Source: Devosia riboflavina (lineage in GTDB: Bacteria; Pseudomonadota; Alphaproteobacteria; Rhizobiales; Devosiaceae). Taken from it: DNA of 64,000 bases. The notes under the pieces were generated by a model, which had not been told where the DNA came from, did not search any database, and saw nothing but the letters and a program-made list of their open reading frames with translations. Made by a program: the position numbers and the translations under genes. Location: NCBI RefSeq assembly GCF_000743575.1, contig NZ_JQGC01000014.1, positions 1-64,000 on the forward strand. The letters are read 5' to 3'. This document shows positions 51,427 through 60,486 of this stretch, piece after piece. The number at the start of each line of letters is the position of its first letter. Position 1 is the stretch's first letter.

Positions 51427-53232
51427 CTAATTGGCAACGACTGGCTGGTTGTGCCGGAACCAGCCGCCTTCAATCAGGGCCCGCGGCCCGTGCCGGGTCA
51501 GCTTTGCCTCAAGGGCCTCAAGTTCCGCCGGCGAAAAACCCTTGGGATCGGTGACCGCCACCCAGCCATCAAAATAGTCCTGTGGCGCATAGACATGTCC
51601 GAAGCCGATGGGCGCGGTCTGGGCCAGCGCCATGTCGAGCGCGAGTTGCAGGAAGGTGACGACCGGATACCAGTTGAGCAATGGCGAGACCGAAGGCGCC
51701 CGCTCGCCGCTGAGCCAGGCCGGCTCGCGATAGGGCAGCGCCCAATCAAAAAAGACGATCGGGTCCGAAGGATATTGCAGATAGACGATGCGCAGCGGCC
51801 CCCACACTTCCGCGTTGTCGAGATCATCGCCCGTATTGGCGAAGCGCACCGTCGTTTCCTGCCCGATACGCGGCCGCCAGAAGGGCGAACCGGGATCGCG
51901 ATTGGCCGTGGTGGTGCGCCAGGCCGCGCTGGCAAAGGGCGGCCCGACCCAGAGCGCGCCATCAAAGGGATCGCCCAAAATGTCATAGAGCTGCGCCGAG
52001 GCCGCCGAACTATAGGCGCCCAGGCTCAGGCCATGGAGATAAAGCTTTGGCCGCCGGTCGTGCGGCATGTGGGTCCAGCGCTCATAGACGGCGTTGAACA
52101 GCGCCCGCGCCGTTTCCACCCCGATATCGGGCTCGGAGACCAGCGACAGCCAGCTCGTGAGATAGGAATACTGCACAGCAACGCTGGCCACATCCCCGCC
52201 ATGAAGAATTTCGAGCGTATCCACCGCCGCCGGTTCGACCCAGCCGGTTCCCACCGGCATGATCAGCACCAGCACCGCGCGATCGAAGGCACCAACCCGG
52301 TCCATTTCCCTGATCGCCAATGCCGCGCGCTCCTCGGGCGTTTCGGCCGAGCGCAGCCCCACATAAACGCGCAGCGGCGTCTCCGCCGGTTTTCCAATGA
52401 ATTCGGCAATTTCCTCCGCCGTCGGGCCCGTCTCGACATAGACGCGGGCATCGATGCCGATCGTGTCCCACCTGACGAGGGATTGCGGACTGCCCGAATG
52501 GAGGGGATCGGTCGGCGGCGGATCGGATATGCCCACCAGCCGGTCGAAATTGCCATAAAAACGGTCCGCCGCCAGAAACAGCCCCCGCGCAATGACGCCA
52601 TCGCCCACGGTTGCCGTCGCGAGGCCCACCAAAATCATCGCCCCCACCAGCGCCACGCGCGGTGGAATCAATCGGCCAAGCCAGCGCGCCACGAGGCGCA
52701 CGCCATGGACGATCAGCGTGCCAATGCCCACCAGCAGCGCCGCCGGCACCAGCGCAATCAGCGCCACCAGCAAGGGCTGCGTCGCTTCGAGCGGGGCTTC
52801 GCCCATGCCGGCGCGGATGGAGTTTTGCCAGCCGGTCCAGAACCAGAGAAAGGCAATGGTGAGCACGAGGCAGGCCCCGGCGCAAATCCGCCCGGTCCAA
52901 CGCGCGATCCGCCTATTGGGCCAGCGCAGCTCCAGGAAATTCCACAGCCACTCGAGAAAAACCCCAATGCCATAGCCGGCGGCAAAAGCGCAGCCGCAGA
53001 GAATGCCCTGCACGACCACATTGCGCGGAATGAGCGAGGGCGTCAGCGACAGGGCGGCAAAGAGCAGCCCAAAAAGCCAGCCGCCGGCCGAGAGCGTATC
53101 AAGCCGCCGGCCTGCAAAGCGCACAAGGCGACGCCAATGGGGCTCGGTTTCGGACGAATGCGGACTGATACTGGACGACAAGGGGGCGTCCCCGACTGGT
53201 TCTTGCCGACCAGTATAGAAAACTGGCCCCAT
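51427..53232 (-). CDS. Membrane-anchored alpha/beta-hydrolase family protein (PF10081 type)
   Basis: This encodes 601 residues. The N-terminal part (about 50-215) has five hydrophobic helices, as in the family's N-terminal domain. The C-terminal hydrolase domain includes VYVGLRSAETPEERAALAIREMDRVGAFDR, GTGWVEPAAVDTLEILHGGDVASVAVQYSYL (read as successive strands) and the nucleophile elbow LHGLSLGAYSS. The substrate is unknown; a lipid or wall ester is likely from the membrane location. It is divergent from the hypothetical gene at 53344. Confidence 0.88.
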   Translation of the reverse strand: MGPVFYTGRQEPVGDAPLSSSISPHSSETEPHWRRLVRFAGRRLDTLSAGGWLFGLLFAALSLTPSLIPRNVVVQGILCGCAFAAGYGIGVFLEWLWNFLELRWPNRRIARWTGRICAGACLVLTIAFLWFWTGWQNSIRAGMGEAPLEATQPLLVALIALVPAALLVGIGTLIVHGVRLVARWLGRLIPPRVALVGAMILVGLATATVGDGVIARGLFLAADRFYGNFDRLVGISDPPPTDPLHSGSPQSLVRWDTIGIDARVYVETGPTAEEIAEFIGKPAETPLRVYVGLRSAETPEERAALAIREMDRVGAFDRAVLVLIMPVGTGWVEPAAVDTLEILHGGDVASVAVQYSYLTSWLSLVSEPDIGVETARALFNAVYERWTHMPHDRRPKLYLHGLSLGAYSSAASAQLYDILGDPFDGALWVGPPFASAAWRTTTANRDPGSPFWRPRIGQETTVRFANTGDDLDNAEVWGPLRIVYLQYPSDPIVFFDWALPYREPAWLSGERAPSVSPLLNWYPVVTFLQLALDMALAQTAPIGFGHVYAPQDYFDGWVAVTDPKGFSPAELEALEAKLTRHGPRALIEGGWFRHNQPVVAN

Positions 53233-53343
53233 GACACAACCGAGCCATCATGCATTGGCGCAATCGGGATGAATCCGGCTGGCGGACGGACCCGCCCTGC
53301 CATAGGCTCTTGCGGTCGATGGTGCCTTTTTGGGAGGGCGACC

Positions 53344-54060
53344 ATGAAGGGCGTCATAGCTGCAGTTCTGAACGCATGGGCCGTCTGGGTGCCGATCCTG
53401 GGCGGAACCATGGCGTCCGTGCAAACCCTCTGGCAGTTGGACCTTTATCTGCGCGTCGGGCTGATGCTGGCCGGTGCAACTTTTAGCCTGTTGGCCGCAT
53501 CGCATTTTCTCGGTCGGTTGTGCGCAACGAGGACCGGCTTTCCAAACGCACAACAAAAGGCCGCCCTCAGACGCAAAGCGTGGCTGAGCCGTGGGGCGAT
53601 CATCCTTGCCACCGCTGCTCTGATTGTGCTGGTGCGCGTCGTCTTCGACCTCAGCGCCATCCAATATTGGCAGCCTCGGGATGCGGCCGGCGACAAGGCG
53701 ATCATATATGCCTCCCTTGCCGGGGCCGAGCAGGTGAGCGTTTCCCTTCCGCCTAACGGTGGCTGTCTCGTCGGCGATCTGGCGGGCCGGGCCGGCGCGG
53801 ATTGGATTCCAGCAGGGCTTGGCACCAGCAATCCCGGCATCATCATCCGGAACTTCGCGTTTCCCGAGGCGGTTGCCGTCAATTGCCGCCCAGGGACAAT
53901 GACGTCCGAACTCGTCGTCGATGCCTTGCCGCCACCGCCCGTCAAGCCGCTGTCCGGCGCTGATGCCAGCCGGTGGCATTCTATTTTCCTGATATGGGGA
54001 GTGCTGTTATGCGCGCTTGGATTGGCCTGGTTTCAGTATCGCTCGCGTGCCTCGGTATAG
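53344..54060 (+). CDS. Hypothetical membrane protein
   Basis: This encodes 238 residues from ATG at 53344 (GGGAGGG upstream). Hydrophobic helices lie near 1-24, 36-57, 78-97 and 213-229; between the last two is a domain of about 115 residues, probably periplasmic (ISASLAGAEQVSVSLPPNGGCLVG..., with two cysteines). I do not recognise a family. The much longer frame reaching back to 51328 is antisense to the hydrolase and is not coding there. The 3' end overlaps the next gene by 52 nt. Confidence 0.7.
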   Translation: MKGVIAAVLNAWAVWVPILGGTMASVQTLWQLDLYLRVGLMLAGATFSLLAASHFLGRLCATRTGFPNAQQKAALRRKAWLSRGAIILATAALIVLVRVVFDLSAIQYWQPRDAAGDKAIIYASLAGAEQVSVSLPPNGGCLVGDLAGRAGADWIPAGLGTSNPGIIIRNFAFPEAVAVNCRPGTMTSELVVDALPPPPVKPLSGADASRWHSIFLIWGVLLCALGLAWFQYRSRASV

Positions 54061-54644
54061 GTGCGCTGGCGGGATACGCCTTTGCTCAGAATTCGGAACG
54101 GTTTGGCAGACTCGGCAAGCTCGCCGACGCCGTAGGGGGCGATTTTCTCGAGAGCGGCAGCGCCATGGCCGCCCCACCACACGCAACGACCATGCGGGAG
54201 GGCGAGTGCGAGGCTTTTGTCGGGGCCGAACCCTTCGACAGGGATGAGATCGTCGACGGCAGCTTCATCCTCAACATCGATGGCGAGCAGGCGCTCTTTT
54301 CCCTCATCGCGTGCTCCGCGGGATATAGGCCCAGCTACTATCCTTATCTCTCCAACGAAGTGCACGGAGAGACGATAAAGCCCTTCCCGATCCCCATGAT
54401 CCCCCGCGACCTGGTCATGGCAGCGGACGGGCGATGGGAGGAACAGGCGGCAAACGCCATGCTGGCCCTCGCAAACACGGCGGGCGTCTACTATCGCGCC
54501 GACCCGCACCAGTTCGAAGCGGCCATGAGCCTGGCCGGACGGAAACTTCAGTCGGTCGATTCCGAAGTCGCCCAAGCCTTCGCCGGCCTCTATGGGGTGG
54601 CTGCCGCTTTCGGCCGGGTGGGGCAAGGAATCGTTTGCTGCTGA
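54009..54644 (+). CDS. Hypothetical secreted or membrane-anchored protein
   Basis: This encodes 211 residues from ATG at 54009, seven bases after GGGGAG (53996-54001). It begins with a signal peptide or anchor (MRAWIGLVSVSLACLGIGALAG). The rest is soluble with four cysteines (REGECEAF, IACSAGY, IVCC). GSFILNIDGEQALFSLIACS looks like a beta-rich domain. No family was recognised. Its start lies inside the end of the preceding gene, so the two are probably made together. Confidence 0.7.
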   Translation: MRAWIGLVSVSLACLGIGALAGYAFAQNSERFGRLGKLADAVGGDFLESGSAMAAPPHATTMREGECEAFVGAEPFDRDEIVDGSFILNIDGEQALFSLIACSAGYRPSYYPYLSNEVHGETIKPFPIPMIPRDLVMAADGRWEEQAANAMLALANTAGVYYRADPHQFEAAMSLAGRKLQSVDSEVAQAFAGLYGVAAAFGRVGQGIVCC

Positions 54645-54733
54645 AAGGCAGCGCCAGGGCACAACCGAACCACAACGCATTCGCGCGAAAACCGCGCTCG
54701 ATGCTACCAGTCTGCCAACGATTTCGGAGGAAA

Positions 54734-54809
<76 letters not shown>

Positions 54810-54907
54810 ATTCCGTGGGTACTTCAGGGGCAGTGCCCTGCTGAAGCGAGGCGGAACCTAGAGGATGATTCCGGACAACGCAAGTGCCTAAATGACACTT
54901 TTTTCAT

Positions 54908-54933
54908 CCACCGGGGAAAACCCTCCCCGGTGG
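54908..54933. other. Strong stem-loop downstream of the TIGR02300 gene
   Basis: CCACCGGGG (54908-54916) and CCCCGGTGG (54925-54933) pair around an 8-nt loop. On both strands T6 precedes and A6 follows, the reverse of a classical terminator, so it may act as a 3'-end stabiliser or a rho-assisted end. Confidence 0.6.
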
Positions 54934-54949
54934 AAAAAATCAAATGAAA

Positions 54950-55354
54950 TCAGCGGTCTTCGTCGTCGCCGACGTCAAAACCGAGGCCGTCATCGGCGTC
55001 GTCGTCTTCCTCTTCGAGGAACACGTCTTCTTCATCGTCGCCCAGTTCTTCGTCGACTTCGACATCGTCGACATCAGGGATTTCCTCGTCGCCGCCGCTC
55101 TCTTCGGCATCGGCATCCTCGAGGCTGACGATTTCGGGAGCGTTGGTGTCCTCGGCCTCTTCTTCTTCCTCGACCTCATCCTCATCGTCGATCTTGCGCG
55201 ATGCGGTCGACGCCTTGCCGACGGCGAGGGTGTCGAAATAGGAGCGGGGATAGGACTTGCCGGTATAGGGCGAGACGATCGGATCCATGTTCAGATCGTA
55301 GAACTTCTTGCCGGTATCGGGATCGGTACGTTTCGTGCCGCGTTCGTTGGCCAT
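54950..55354 (-). CDS. TIGR02300 family protein (FYDLN acid domain)
   Basis: This encodes 134 residues. The family signature is the conserved N-terminus RGTKRTDPDTGKKFYDLNMD and PIVSPYTGKSYPRSYFD. The remaining 80 residues are an extremely acidic, disordered tail (Asp and Glu dominate). The family is found only in alphaproteobacteria, and its function is unknown. It is usually followed by aroA and then cmk; here aroA is absent and cmk is divergent. Confidence 0.93.
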   Translation of the reverse strand: MANERGTKRTDPDTGKKFYDLNMDPIVSPYTGKSYPRSYFDTLAVGKASTASRKIDDEDEVEEEEEAEDTNAPEIVSLEDADAEESGGDEEIPDVDDVEVDEELGDDEEDVFLEEEDDDADDGLGFDVGDDEDR

Positions 55355-55543
55355 TTACATGCCTCGTCGATAGGGGAAAATGCCTGTGGCTGGCCGCCGC
55401 GGCCGCGCCTGATATTCGGCCAGTCCGGTTAGGTGCAAAGCCGGGTTGTGTCAAATCCTAAATGCGGGAGAAGCAAGGGTGGCTCCATCGGCCAAAGCCA
55501 TGCTAAGGCGGTCGATGATATGCCAAGCGCCGGGGTAAAGGTC

Positions 55544-56197
55544 ATGATCATCGCCGTCGACGGACCGGCCGCTTCGGGCAAGGGCACCCTGGCCCAGGGT
55601 CTGGCGCGACACTACGGTCTGCCCCATCTCGATACGGGTCTGCTCTATCGCGCTGTCGGGGTGGCCGTGGAAGCCTTTGAAGACAAAGCCGAATTTGAAG
55701 CGGAAGCGGTAAAAGCCGCGCGAAAGCTTGATGCTGCGCACCTTGTCGATCTCGACACGCTCACCAGTGCCAGGGCCGGCACGCTGGCCTCAAAAGTCGC
55801 TGTAATCGCCGATGTGCGGAAAGCGCTGTTCGACTTCCAACGTAATTTTGCCACCCAAAGGGGTGGTGCGGTGCTCGACGGTCGCGACATCGGCACGAAA
55901 ATCTGCCCCGATGCCGATGTGAAACTTTTCATCCAGGCCGACAGCAAGGCGCGCATGGAGCGCCGGGCCCGTCAGTTTGAATCGAAGGGACAGGTGGTTG
56001 ATCGCTATGCCCTCTATCACCAGATAGAAGAGCGGGACGCCCGCGACATGCTCAATCCCAATGGCGGCTTCTACAAGTCCGACGACGCACACTTGCTCGA
56101 TACGACACAACTGAGTATAGAGGCCGCACTCCGCGCTGCCATCGCGATTGTCGATGAGGCCATGGCGCTCAAGGCAGGGGAACGTCAGTTCTCCTAA
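55544..56197 (+). CDS. cmk: Cytidylate kinase
   Basis: This encodes 217 residues from ATG at 55544. It phosphorylates CMP and dCMP with ATP. The P-loop is VDGPAASGKGT (7-15), followed by PHLDTGLLYRAVG, the conserved GRDIGTKICPDADVKLFIQAD and RRARQFESKG, then EERDARD. MPSAG at 55520 is a possible earlier start. It stands 185 nt upstream of rpsA, the usual bacterial pair. Confidence 0.96.
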   Translation: MIIAVDGPAASGKGTLAQGLARHYGLPHLDTGLLYRAVGVAVEAFEDKAEFEAEAVKAARKLDAAHLVDLDTLTSARAGTLASKVAVIADVRKALFDFQRNFATQRGGAVLDGRDIGTKICPDADVKLFIQADSKARMERRARQFESKGQVVDRYALYHQIEERDARDMLNPNGGFYKSDDAHLLDTTQLSIEAALRAAIAIVDEAMALKAGERQFS

Positions 56198-56300
56198 TTT
56201 CCTCCTTGAGGCTTTTGGGCTCCGACAGTCATCCAAAGCGTGTGGCCCGGAAACAGACTAAACAAATCGTCCTATCAGAGAAGCGGTGCTCCGTGCGCCG

Positions 56301-56322
56301 GCTTTGGCACTTGTGCCGAAGC
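56301..56322 (+). promoter_or_regulatory. Stem-loop in the rpsA leader
   Basis: GCTTTGGCAC and GTGCCGAAGC pair (one T-G) with a small loop, about 60 nt upstream of the rpsA start. A leader of this kind would suit autogenous control by S1. No known RNA family was matched. Confidence 0.35.
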
Positions 56323-56382
56323 GGACCCGAATTCTCGATGGGATCAGCAACCCCTCAACGACCGGTGCAACGGAGAAAAAAT

Positions 56383-58098
56383 TTGGCACAGCAAACTGTG
56401 ACTAAAGAAGATTTCGAATCGATGCTGCTCGACTCCTTTGTCGACAACGATGCCGCTGAAGGCACCGTTGTTCGTGGCAAAGTCGTCGCCATCGAAAAGG
56501 ACCTGGCCATCATCGACGTCGGTCTCAAGACCGAAGGCCGCGTCCCGCTGAAGGAATTCGGCGCTGCCGGCCGCGATGGCACCATCACCATCGGCTCGGA
56601 CGTCGAGGTCTATGTCGACCGCGTCGAAAACGCCATGGGCGAAGCCGTTCTGTCGCGCGAGAAGGCTCGCCGCGAAGAGAGCTGGGTCAAGCTCGAAGAG
56701 AAGTACAACGCCAATGAGCGCGTTGAAGGTACCATCTTCAACCAGGTCAAGGGTGGTTTCACCGTCGACCTCGAAGGTGCCGTGGCCTTCCTGCCGCGTT
56801 CGCAGGTCGACATCCGTCCGATCCGCGATATCGCTCCGCTCATGAACGTGCCGCAGCCGTTCCAGATCCTCAAGATGGACAAGCGTCGCGGCAATATCGT
56901 CGTTTCGCGTCGCGCCATCCTTGAAGAATCGCGCGCCGAACAGCGTTCGGAAATCGTACAGCAGCTCGAAGAGGGCCAGGTTGTCGACGGCGTGGTCAAG
57001 AACATCACCGACTATGGTGCGTTCGTTGATCTCGGCGGCATCGACGGCCTGCTGCACGTCACCGACATCGCATGGCGTCGCGTCAACCACCCGTCGGAAG
57101 TGCTCACGATCGGCGAGACCATCAAGGTCCAGATCGTTCGCATCAACCACGAGAGCCACCGTATCTCGCTCGGCATGAAGCAGCTCCAGGCTGATCCCTG
57201 GGAAGGCATCGAAGCCAAGTACCCGATCGGTGCAAAATTCTCTGGCCGCGTGACCAACATCACCGACTACGGCGCATTCGTCGAACTGGAACCGGGCATT
57301 GAAGGCCTGATCCACGTCTCGGAAATGAGCTGGACCAAGAAGAACGTCCACCCGGGCAAGATCGTCTCGACCTCGCAGGAAGTCGACGTCGTCGTGCTCG
57401 AAGTCGATCCGGACAAGCGCCGCATTTCGCTCGGTCTCAAGCAGACCCTGCAGAACCCGTGGGAAGCTTTTGCCGAGAAGAACCCGGTTGGCTCGACCAT
57501 CGAAGGCGAAGTCAAGAACAAGACCGAATTCGGCCTGTTCATCGGCCTCGAAGGCGATGTGGACGGCATGGTTCACCTCTCCGATCTCGACTGGCAGAAG
57601 TCCGGTGAAGTCGCTCTCGACGACTACAACCGTGGCGACATCGTCAAGGCCAAGGTTCTCGACGTCGACGTCGAGAAGGAACGTATCTCGCTCGGTATAA
57701 AGCAGCTCGCTGCTGACGACCTGGCAGAAACCTCCGCTGCTGCTGGCGGCGAAGCCGGCGGTCTGCGCAAGAACGCCGTGGTCACGACGGAAGTCATCGA
57801 AGTCAACGAAGGCGGCATCGAAGTCCGCATCGCTGACAGCGAAGTGACGGCCTTCATCCGCCGCGCCGACCTCAGCCGCGACCGCAACGACCAGCGCCCG
57901 GAACGTTTCTCCAAGGGCGAAAAGGTCGACGCTCGCGTCACCCAGTACGACCGCAAGACCGGCCGCATCCAGCTCTCGATCAAGGCGCTCGAAATCGCCG
58001 AAGAACGTGAAGCCGTTGCGAACTTCGGTTCGTCGGATTCGGGCGCTTCGCTCGGCGACATCCTCGGCGCCGCCCTCAAGGGCCGCGACGAAAAGTAA
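56383..58098 (+). CDS. rpsA: 30S ribosomal protein S1
   Basis: This encodes 571 residues from TTG at 56383. This start is preferred because GGAG lies seven bases upstream and the protein then opens like other alphaproteobacterial S1 proteins (AQQTVTKEDFESMLLDSF); the open frame itself runs 177 nt further. Six S1/OB repeats follow, with markers such as VKNITDYGAFVDLGGIDGLLH and VTNITDYGAFVELEPGIEGLIH. S1 feeds mRNA to the 30S subunit. A terminator follows at 58126. Confidence 0.97.
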   Translation: MAQQTVTKEDFESMLLDSFVDNDAAEGTVVRGKVVAIEKDLAIIDVGLKTEGRVPLKEFGAAGRDGTITIGSDVEVYVDRVENAMGEAVLSREKARREESWVKLEEKYNANERVEGTIFNQVKGGFTVDLEGAVAFLPRSQVDIRPIRDIAPLMNVPQPFQILKMDKRRGNIVVSRRAILEESRAEQRSEIVQQLEEGQVVDGVVKNITDYGAFVDLGGIDGLLHVTDIAWRRVNHPSEVLTIGETIKVQIVRINHESHRISLGMKQLQADPWEGIEAKYPIGAKFSGRVTNITDYGAFVELEPGIEGLIHVSEMSWTKKNVHPGKIVSTSQEVDVVVLEVDPDKRRISLGLKQTLQNPWEAFAEKNPVGSTIEGEVKNKTEFGLFIGLEGDVDGMVHLSDLDWQKSGEVALDDYNRGDIVKAKVLDVDVEKERISLGIKQLAADDLAETSAAAGGEAGGLRKNAVVTTEVIEVNEGGIEVRIADSEVTAFIRRADLSRDRNDQRPERFSKGEKVDARVTQYDRKTGRIQLSIKALEIAEEREAVANFGSSDSGASLGDILGAALKGRDEK

Positions 58099-58125
58099 GC
58101 GCTAGGCTTATTTGCAATCTTTCGG

Positions 58126-58156
58126 CCCGCGCTCTATCAGCGCGGGTCGTTTTGTT
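58126..58156 (+). terminator. Terminator of rpsA
   Basis: CCCGCGCT (58126-58133) and AGCGCGGG (58139-58146) pair around CTATC, followed by TCGTTTTGTTT. Confidence 0.9.
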
Positions 58157-58170
58157 TGGGGATCGATTTC

Positions 58171-58674
58171 ATGCTTTTCAGGGATGTCACCTGGCGCGCC
58201 ATGAGTGGCTATGACCTCAACGCCGTCTCGAGCATTGCTGCAAAAGTGCATCCGGGCTTCTTCGAGGCCGACGAAGTGCTGGCCGAAAAGCACGCGCTTT
58301 ATCGCAATGGCTGCTACCTGCTCGAAGTCGCCGAAAAGCCGGCCGGCTATGTGCTGAGCCATCCCTGGACGCGCGGCTCGCTACCGGCGCTCAACGCGCT
58401 GATCGGCGCGCTGCCCGATCAGCCGGACACTTTTTACATTCACGACCTTGCTTTGTTGCCCGTGACACGTGGCGTTGGCGCTGCCGGCCAGATCGTTGAT
58501 GCGCTTACCAAGCATGCGAAGGCCATGGGTTTTCCCACCATGAGCCTTGTTGCCGTCAACGGCTCGGTGCCTTTCTGGGAAAAGCAGGGGTTTGTCGCCG
58601 AAGACCGCCCGGAACTGACCGAAAAGCTTGCCGCCTATGAAGATGCCGCGCGCTACATGGTAAAAATGCTCTAG
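58171..58674 (+). CDS. GNAT family N-acetyltransferase
   Basis: This encodes 167 residues from ATG at 58171, with GGGGATC as the ribosome site. The central part FYIHDLALLPVTRGVGAAGQIVDAL is the beta4-alpha3 acetyl-CoA region (degenerate R/Q-x-x-G-x-G/A), and SVPFWEKQGFVAED is the usual C-terminal motif. The substrate is unknown. It follows the rpsA terminator and precedes sppA, with 85 nt between. Confidence 0.88.
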   Translation: MLFRDVTWRAMSGYDLNAVSSIAAKVHPGFFEADEVLAEKHALYRNGCYLLEVAEKPAGYVLSHPWTRGSLPALNALIGALPDQPDTFYIHDLALLPVTRGVGAAGQIVDALTKHAKAMGFPTMSLVAVNGSVPFWEKQGFVAEDRPELTEKLAAYEDAARYMVKML

Positions 58675-58759
58675 GCGCAGAACGCCGCAGTCGGCCCAAA
58701 CCATCTGGCCGTTTTGCCTGATGCGTGTATGGTCGCAGCATCTTCTGCAGGACTATGCC

Positions 58760-59707
58760 GTGACCCAGATCCCATCTTCCGAAGCGCACGAAGCACTGGC
58801 CGCCGACAGTTTTCGGCGCTCGCGCGGCCGCTGGCGCATCTTTGCCCTGGTCTGCGCGGCGGCCGTCATTTTGGCGCTGTTCGGGCGTTTTGCTCTCTCG
58901 GGAAACGCGGGCGGCGACGTCATTGCCCGCATCACCATCGACGGCACCATCTCGACCAATGCCGCCCGGCAAAAAGCCTTTTCGCGGCTGATCGAGGACG
59001 ACAAGGTGAAAGCCGTGATCGTCGCCATCAATTCGCCTGGCGGCACCACGGCAGGCGGCGAGGAGCTCTACGAATCCCTCCGCCGGCTCAGCGCCGAAAA
59101 GCCGACCGTGTCGGTCATCAGCGAGCTTGGCGCCTCTGCTGCCTATATGACCGCCATCGGCACCGATCACATTTTTGCCCGGCGCCTTTCGATCGTCGGC
59201 TCGATCGGTGTGCTCTACCAGCATGTTAATGCCGGAAAACTGCTCGATACCATCGGCATCGACCTCGACAAGGTCGCCTCCGGTCCGCTCAAGGCAGAAC
59301 CCGATTTCAACGAGCCGCTCGATGGCGCGCCGCGCGCTTCGCTCGCCGCCCTTGTCGAAGACAGCTTTGTCTGGTTCGTCGATATCGTGGCGGAACGCCG
59401 CAATATCCCCCGTCCCGCGGCGCTCGCGCTGGCCGATGGCCGTATCGTCACCGGCCGCGTCGCGCTTGAAAACCAGCTCATCGACGCCTTGGGCGGGGAA
59501 ACCGAAGCGATCGCCTGGCTCGAAAGCGAGAAGGGCGTCACCGAAGATCTCCCCGTCATTTCCGCCTGGCCGCTACCAGACGAGGGTTTTGGCTGGGTCG
59601 GGCAATTGCTCGGCGGCTCGGCCCGCGCGGCATTGGGACTTCCTGCGGAAGGTCCTGTGATGCTTGACGGTTTGGTTTCGCTTTGGCAGGTTGGAACGAA
59701 CCCCTGA
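58760..59707 (+). CDS. sppA: Signal peptide peptidase SppA (S49)
   Basis: This encodes 315 residues from GTG at 58760 (GCAGGA upstream); an ATG at 58721 has no ribosome site. One membrane anchor (about 26-47) holds a ClpP-like protease domain outside. The nucleophile is Ser126 (GASAAYM) and the general base Lys178 (VASGPLKAEPDF), 52 residues apart as in the short Bacillus-type SppA. It degrades leftover signal peptides. It precedes ihfB by 37 nt, the conserved rhizobial order. Confidence 0.93.
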   Translation: MTQIPSSEAHEALAADSFRRSRGRWRIFALVCAAAVILALFGRFALSGNAGGDVIARITIDGTISTNAARQKAFSRLIEDDKVKAVIVAINSPGGTTAGGEELYESLRRLSAEKPTVSVISELGASAAYMTAIGTDHIFARRLSIVGSIGVLYQHVNAGKLLDTIGIDLDKVASGPLKAEPDFNEPLDGAPRASLAALVEDSFVWFVDIVAERRNIPRPAALALADGRIVTGRVALENQLIDALGGETEAIAWLESEKGVTEDLPVISAWPLPDEGFGWVGQLLGGSARAALGLPAEGPVMLDGLVSLWQVGTNP

Positions 59708-59744
59708 GGCAAGGGGATGAGCGTCTTGGAGACCGGAGCCTTCC

Positions 59745-60026
59745 ATGATCAAGTCTGAACTTGTCGAGAAGCTCGCCGCAGAGAATCCACATCTGTTCCA
59801 GCGCGACATCGAAAATATCGTCAATGCCATTCTCGACCAGATCGGGGATGCCATGGCGCGCGGTGACCGCGTCGAATTGCGCGGTTTTGGCGCCTTTTCC
59901 GTGAAAAACCGTCCGGCTCGCGTCGGGCGCAATCCCCGCACCGGCGAACAGGTCGATGTCGAGGAAAAATACGTGCCGCAGTTCAAGGCCGGCAAGGAAA
60001 TCCGCGAGCGTCTCAATCGCGAATAG
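59745..60026 (+). CDS. ihfB: Integration host factor subunit beta
   Basis: This encodes 93 residues. It is a DNA-bending HU/IHF-fold protein: [59 protein letters not shown] (the DNA-inserting arm with the Arg-Asn-Pro tip) and [15 protein letters not shown]. The length and the arm fit IhfB rather than HU. It acts as a dimer with IhfA in recombination and transcription. Confidence 0.96.
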   Translation: MIKSELVEKLAAENPHLFQRDIENIVNAILDQIGDAMARGDRVELRGFGAFSVKNRPARVGRNPRTGEQVDVEEKYVPQFKAGKEIRERLNRE

Positions 60027-60068
60027 TCGCGAGACGCTTCTGGACCACTAGATAGCTCGGAAGACTGT

Positions 60069-60431
60069 ATGGTCAGCAAGATCGTTGGTTGGCTCGTTCT
60101 GGTACCGCTTTGCGCGGTATTGGTCGCCTTTGCCCTCGCCAACCGGCAACTGGTCGCCATCAACCTCAATCCCTTCGGCGCTCCGGCTTCGGCCGATGCA
60201 GCCGGCTATGGCATTCCGCTCTTCGTCATTCTCTACATCGTGCTGCTGGTCGGGGTTCTGCTCGGCGGCACCGCGACCTGGTTTGCGCAAGGCCAGCACC
60301 GCAAGCGCGAGCGCCAGTGGCGTCGCGAAGCGCAGGCGCTGAATTCCGAGCTGGAAGCCCAGCGCCGGCGCCAGGGACAGGGCGGCGGCAATGCCCTTTC
60401 CGAAGTCGACGAAATATTGGACCTGCGGTGA
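60069..60431 (+). CDS. LapA family (DUF1049) membrane protein
   Basis: This encodes 120 residues. Two membrane helices (about 7-25 and 48-70), the motif FALANRQLVAINLNPFG between them and the basic, coiled C-terminal segment KRERQWRREAQALNSELEAQRRRQ are typical of LapA, which in E. coli acts in lipopolysaccharide assembly together with LapB. It lies between ihfB and trpF, as in other Hyphomicrobiales. Confidence 0.92.
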   Translation: MVSKIVGWLVLVPLCAVLVAFALANRQLVAINLNPFGAPASADAAGYGIPLFVILYIVLLVGVLLGGTATWFAQGQHRKRERQWRREAQALNSELEAQRRRQGQGGGNALSEVDEILDLR

Positions 60432-60486
60432 TCGCATGTTCTTGCCCCACTCATCCTAGCTCCGAGAGCCGAGTTCCGACCACGCG

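Noticed and set aside
51328-53340. Long plus-strand frame continuous with the hypothetical gene at 53344
   Set aside because: The upstream 2 kb is antisense to the membrane hydrolase and is Arg/Pro/His rich. The real start is ATG 53344 with a good ribosome site.
54908-54933. Classical rho-independent terminator
   Set aside because: The stem is strong, but T6 precedes and A6 follows it on both strands, the wrong order for an intrinsic terminator.
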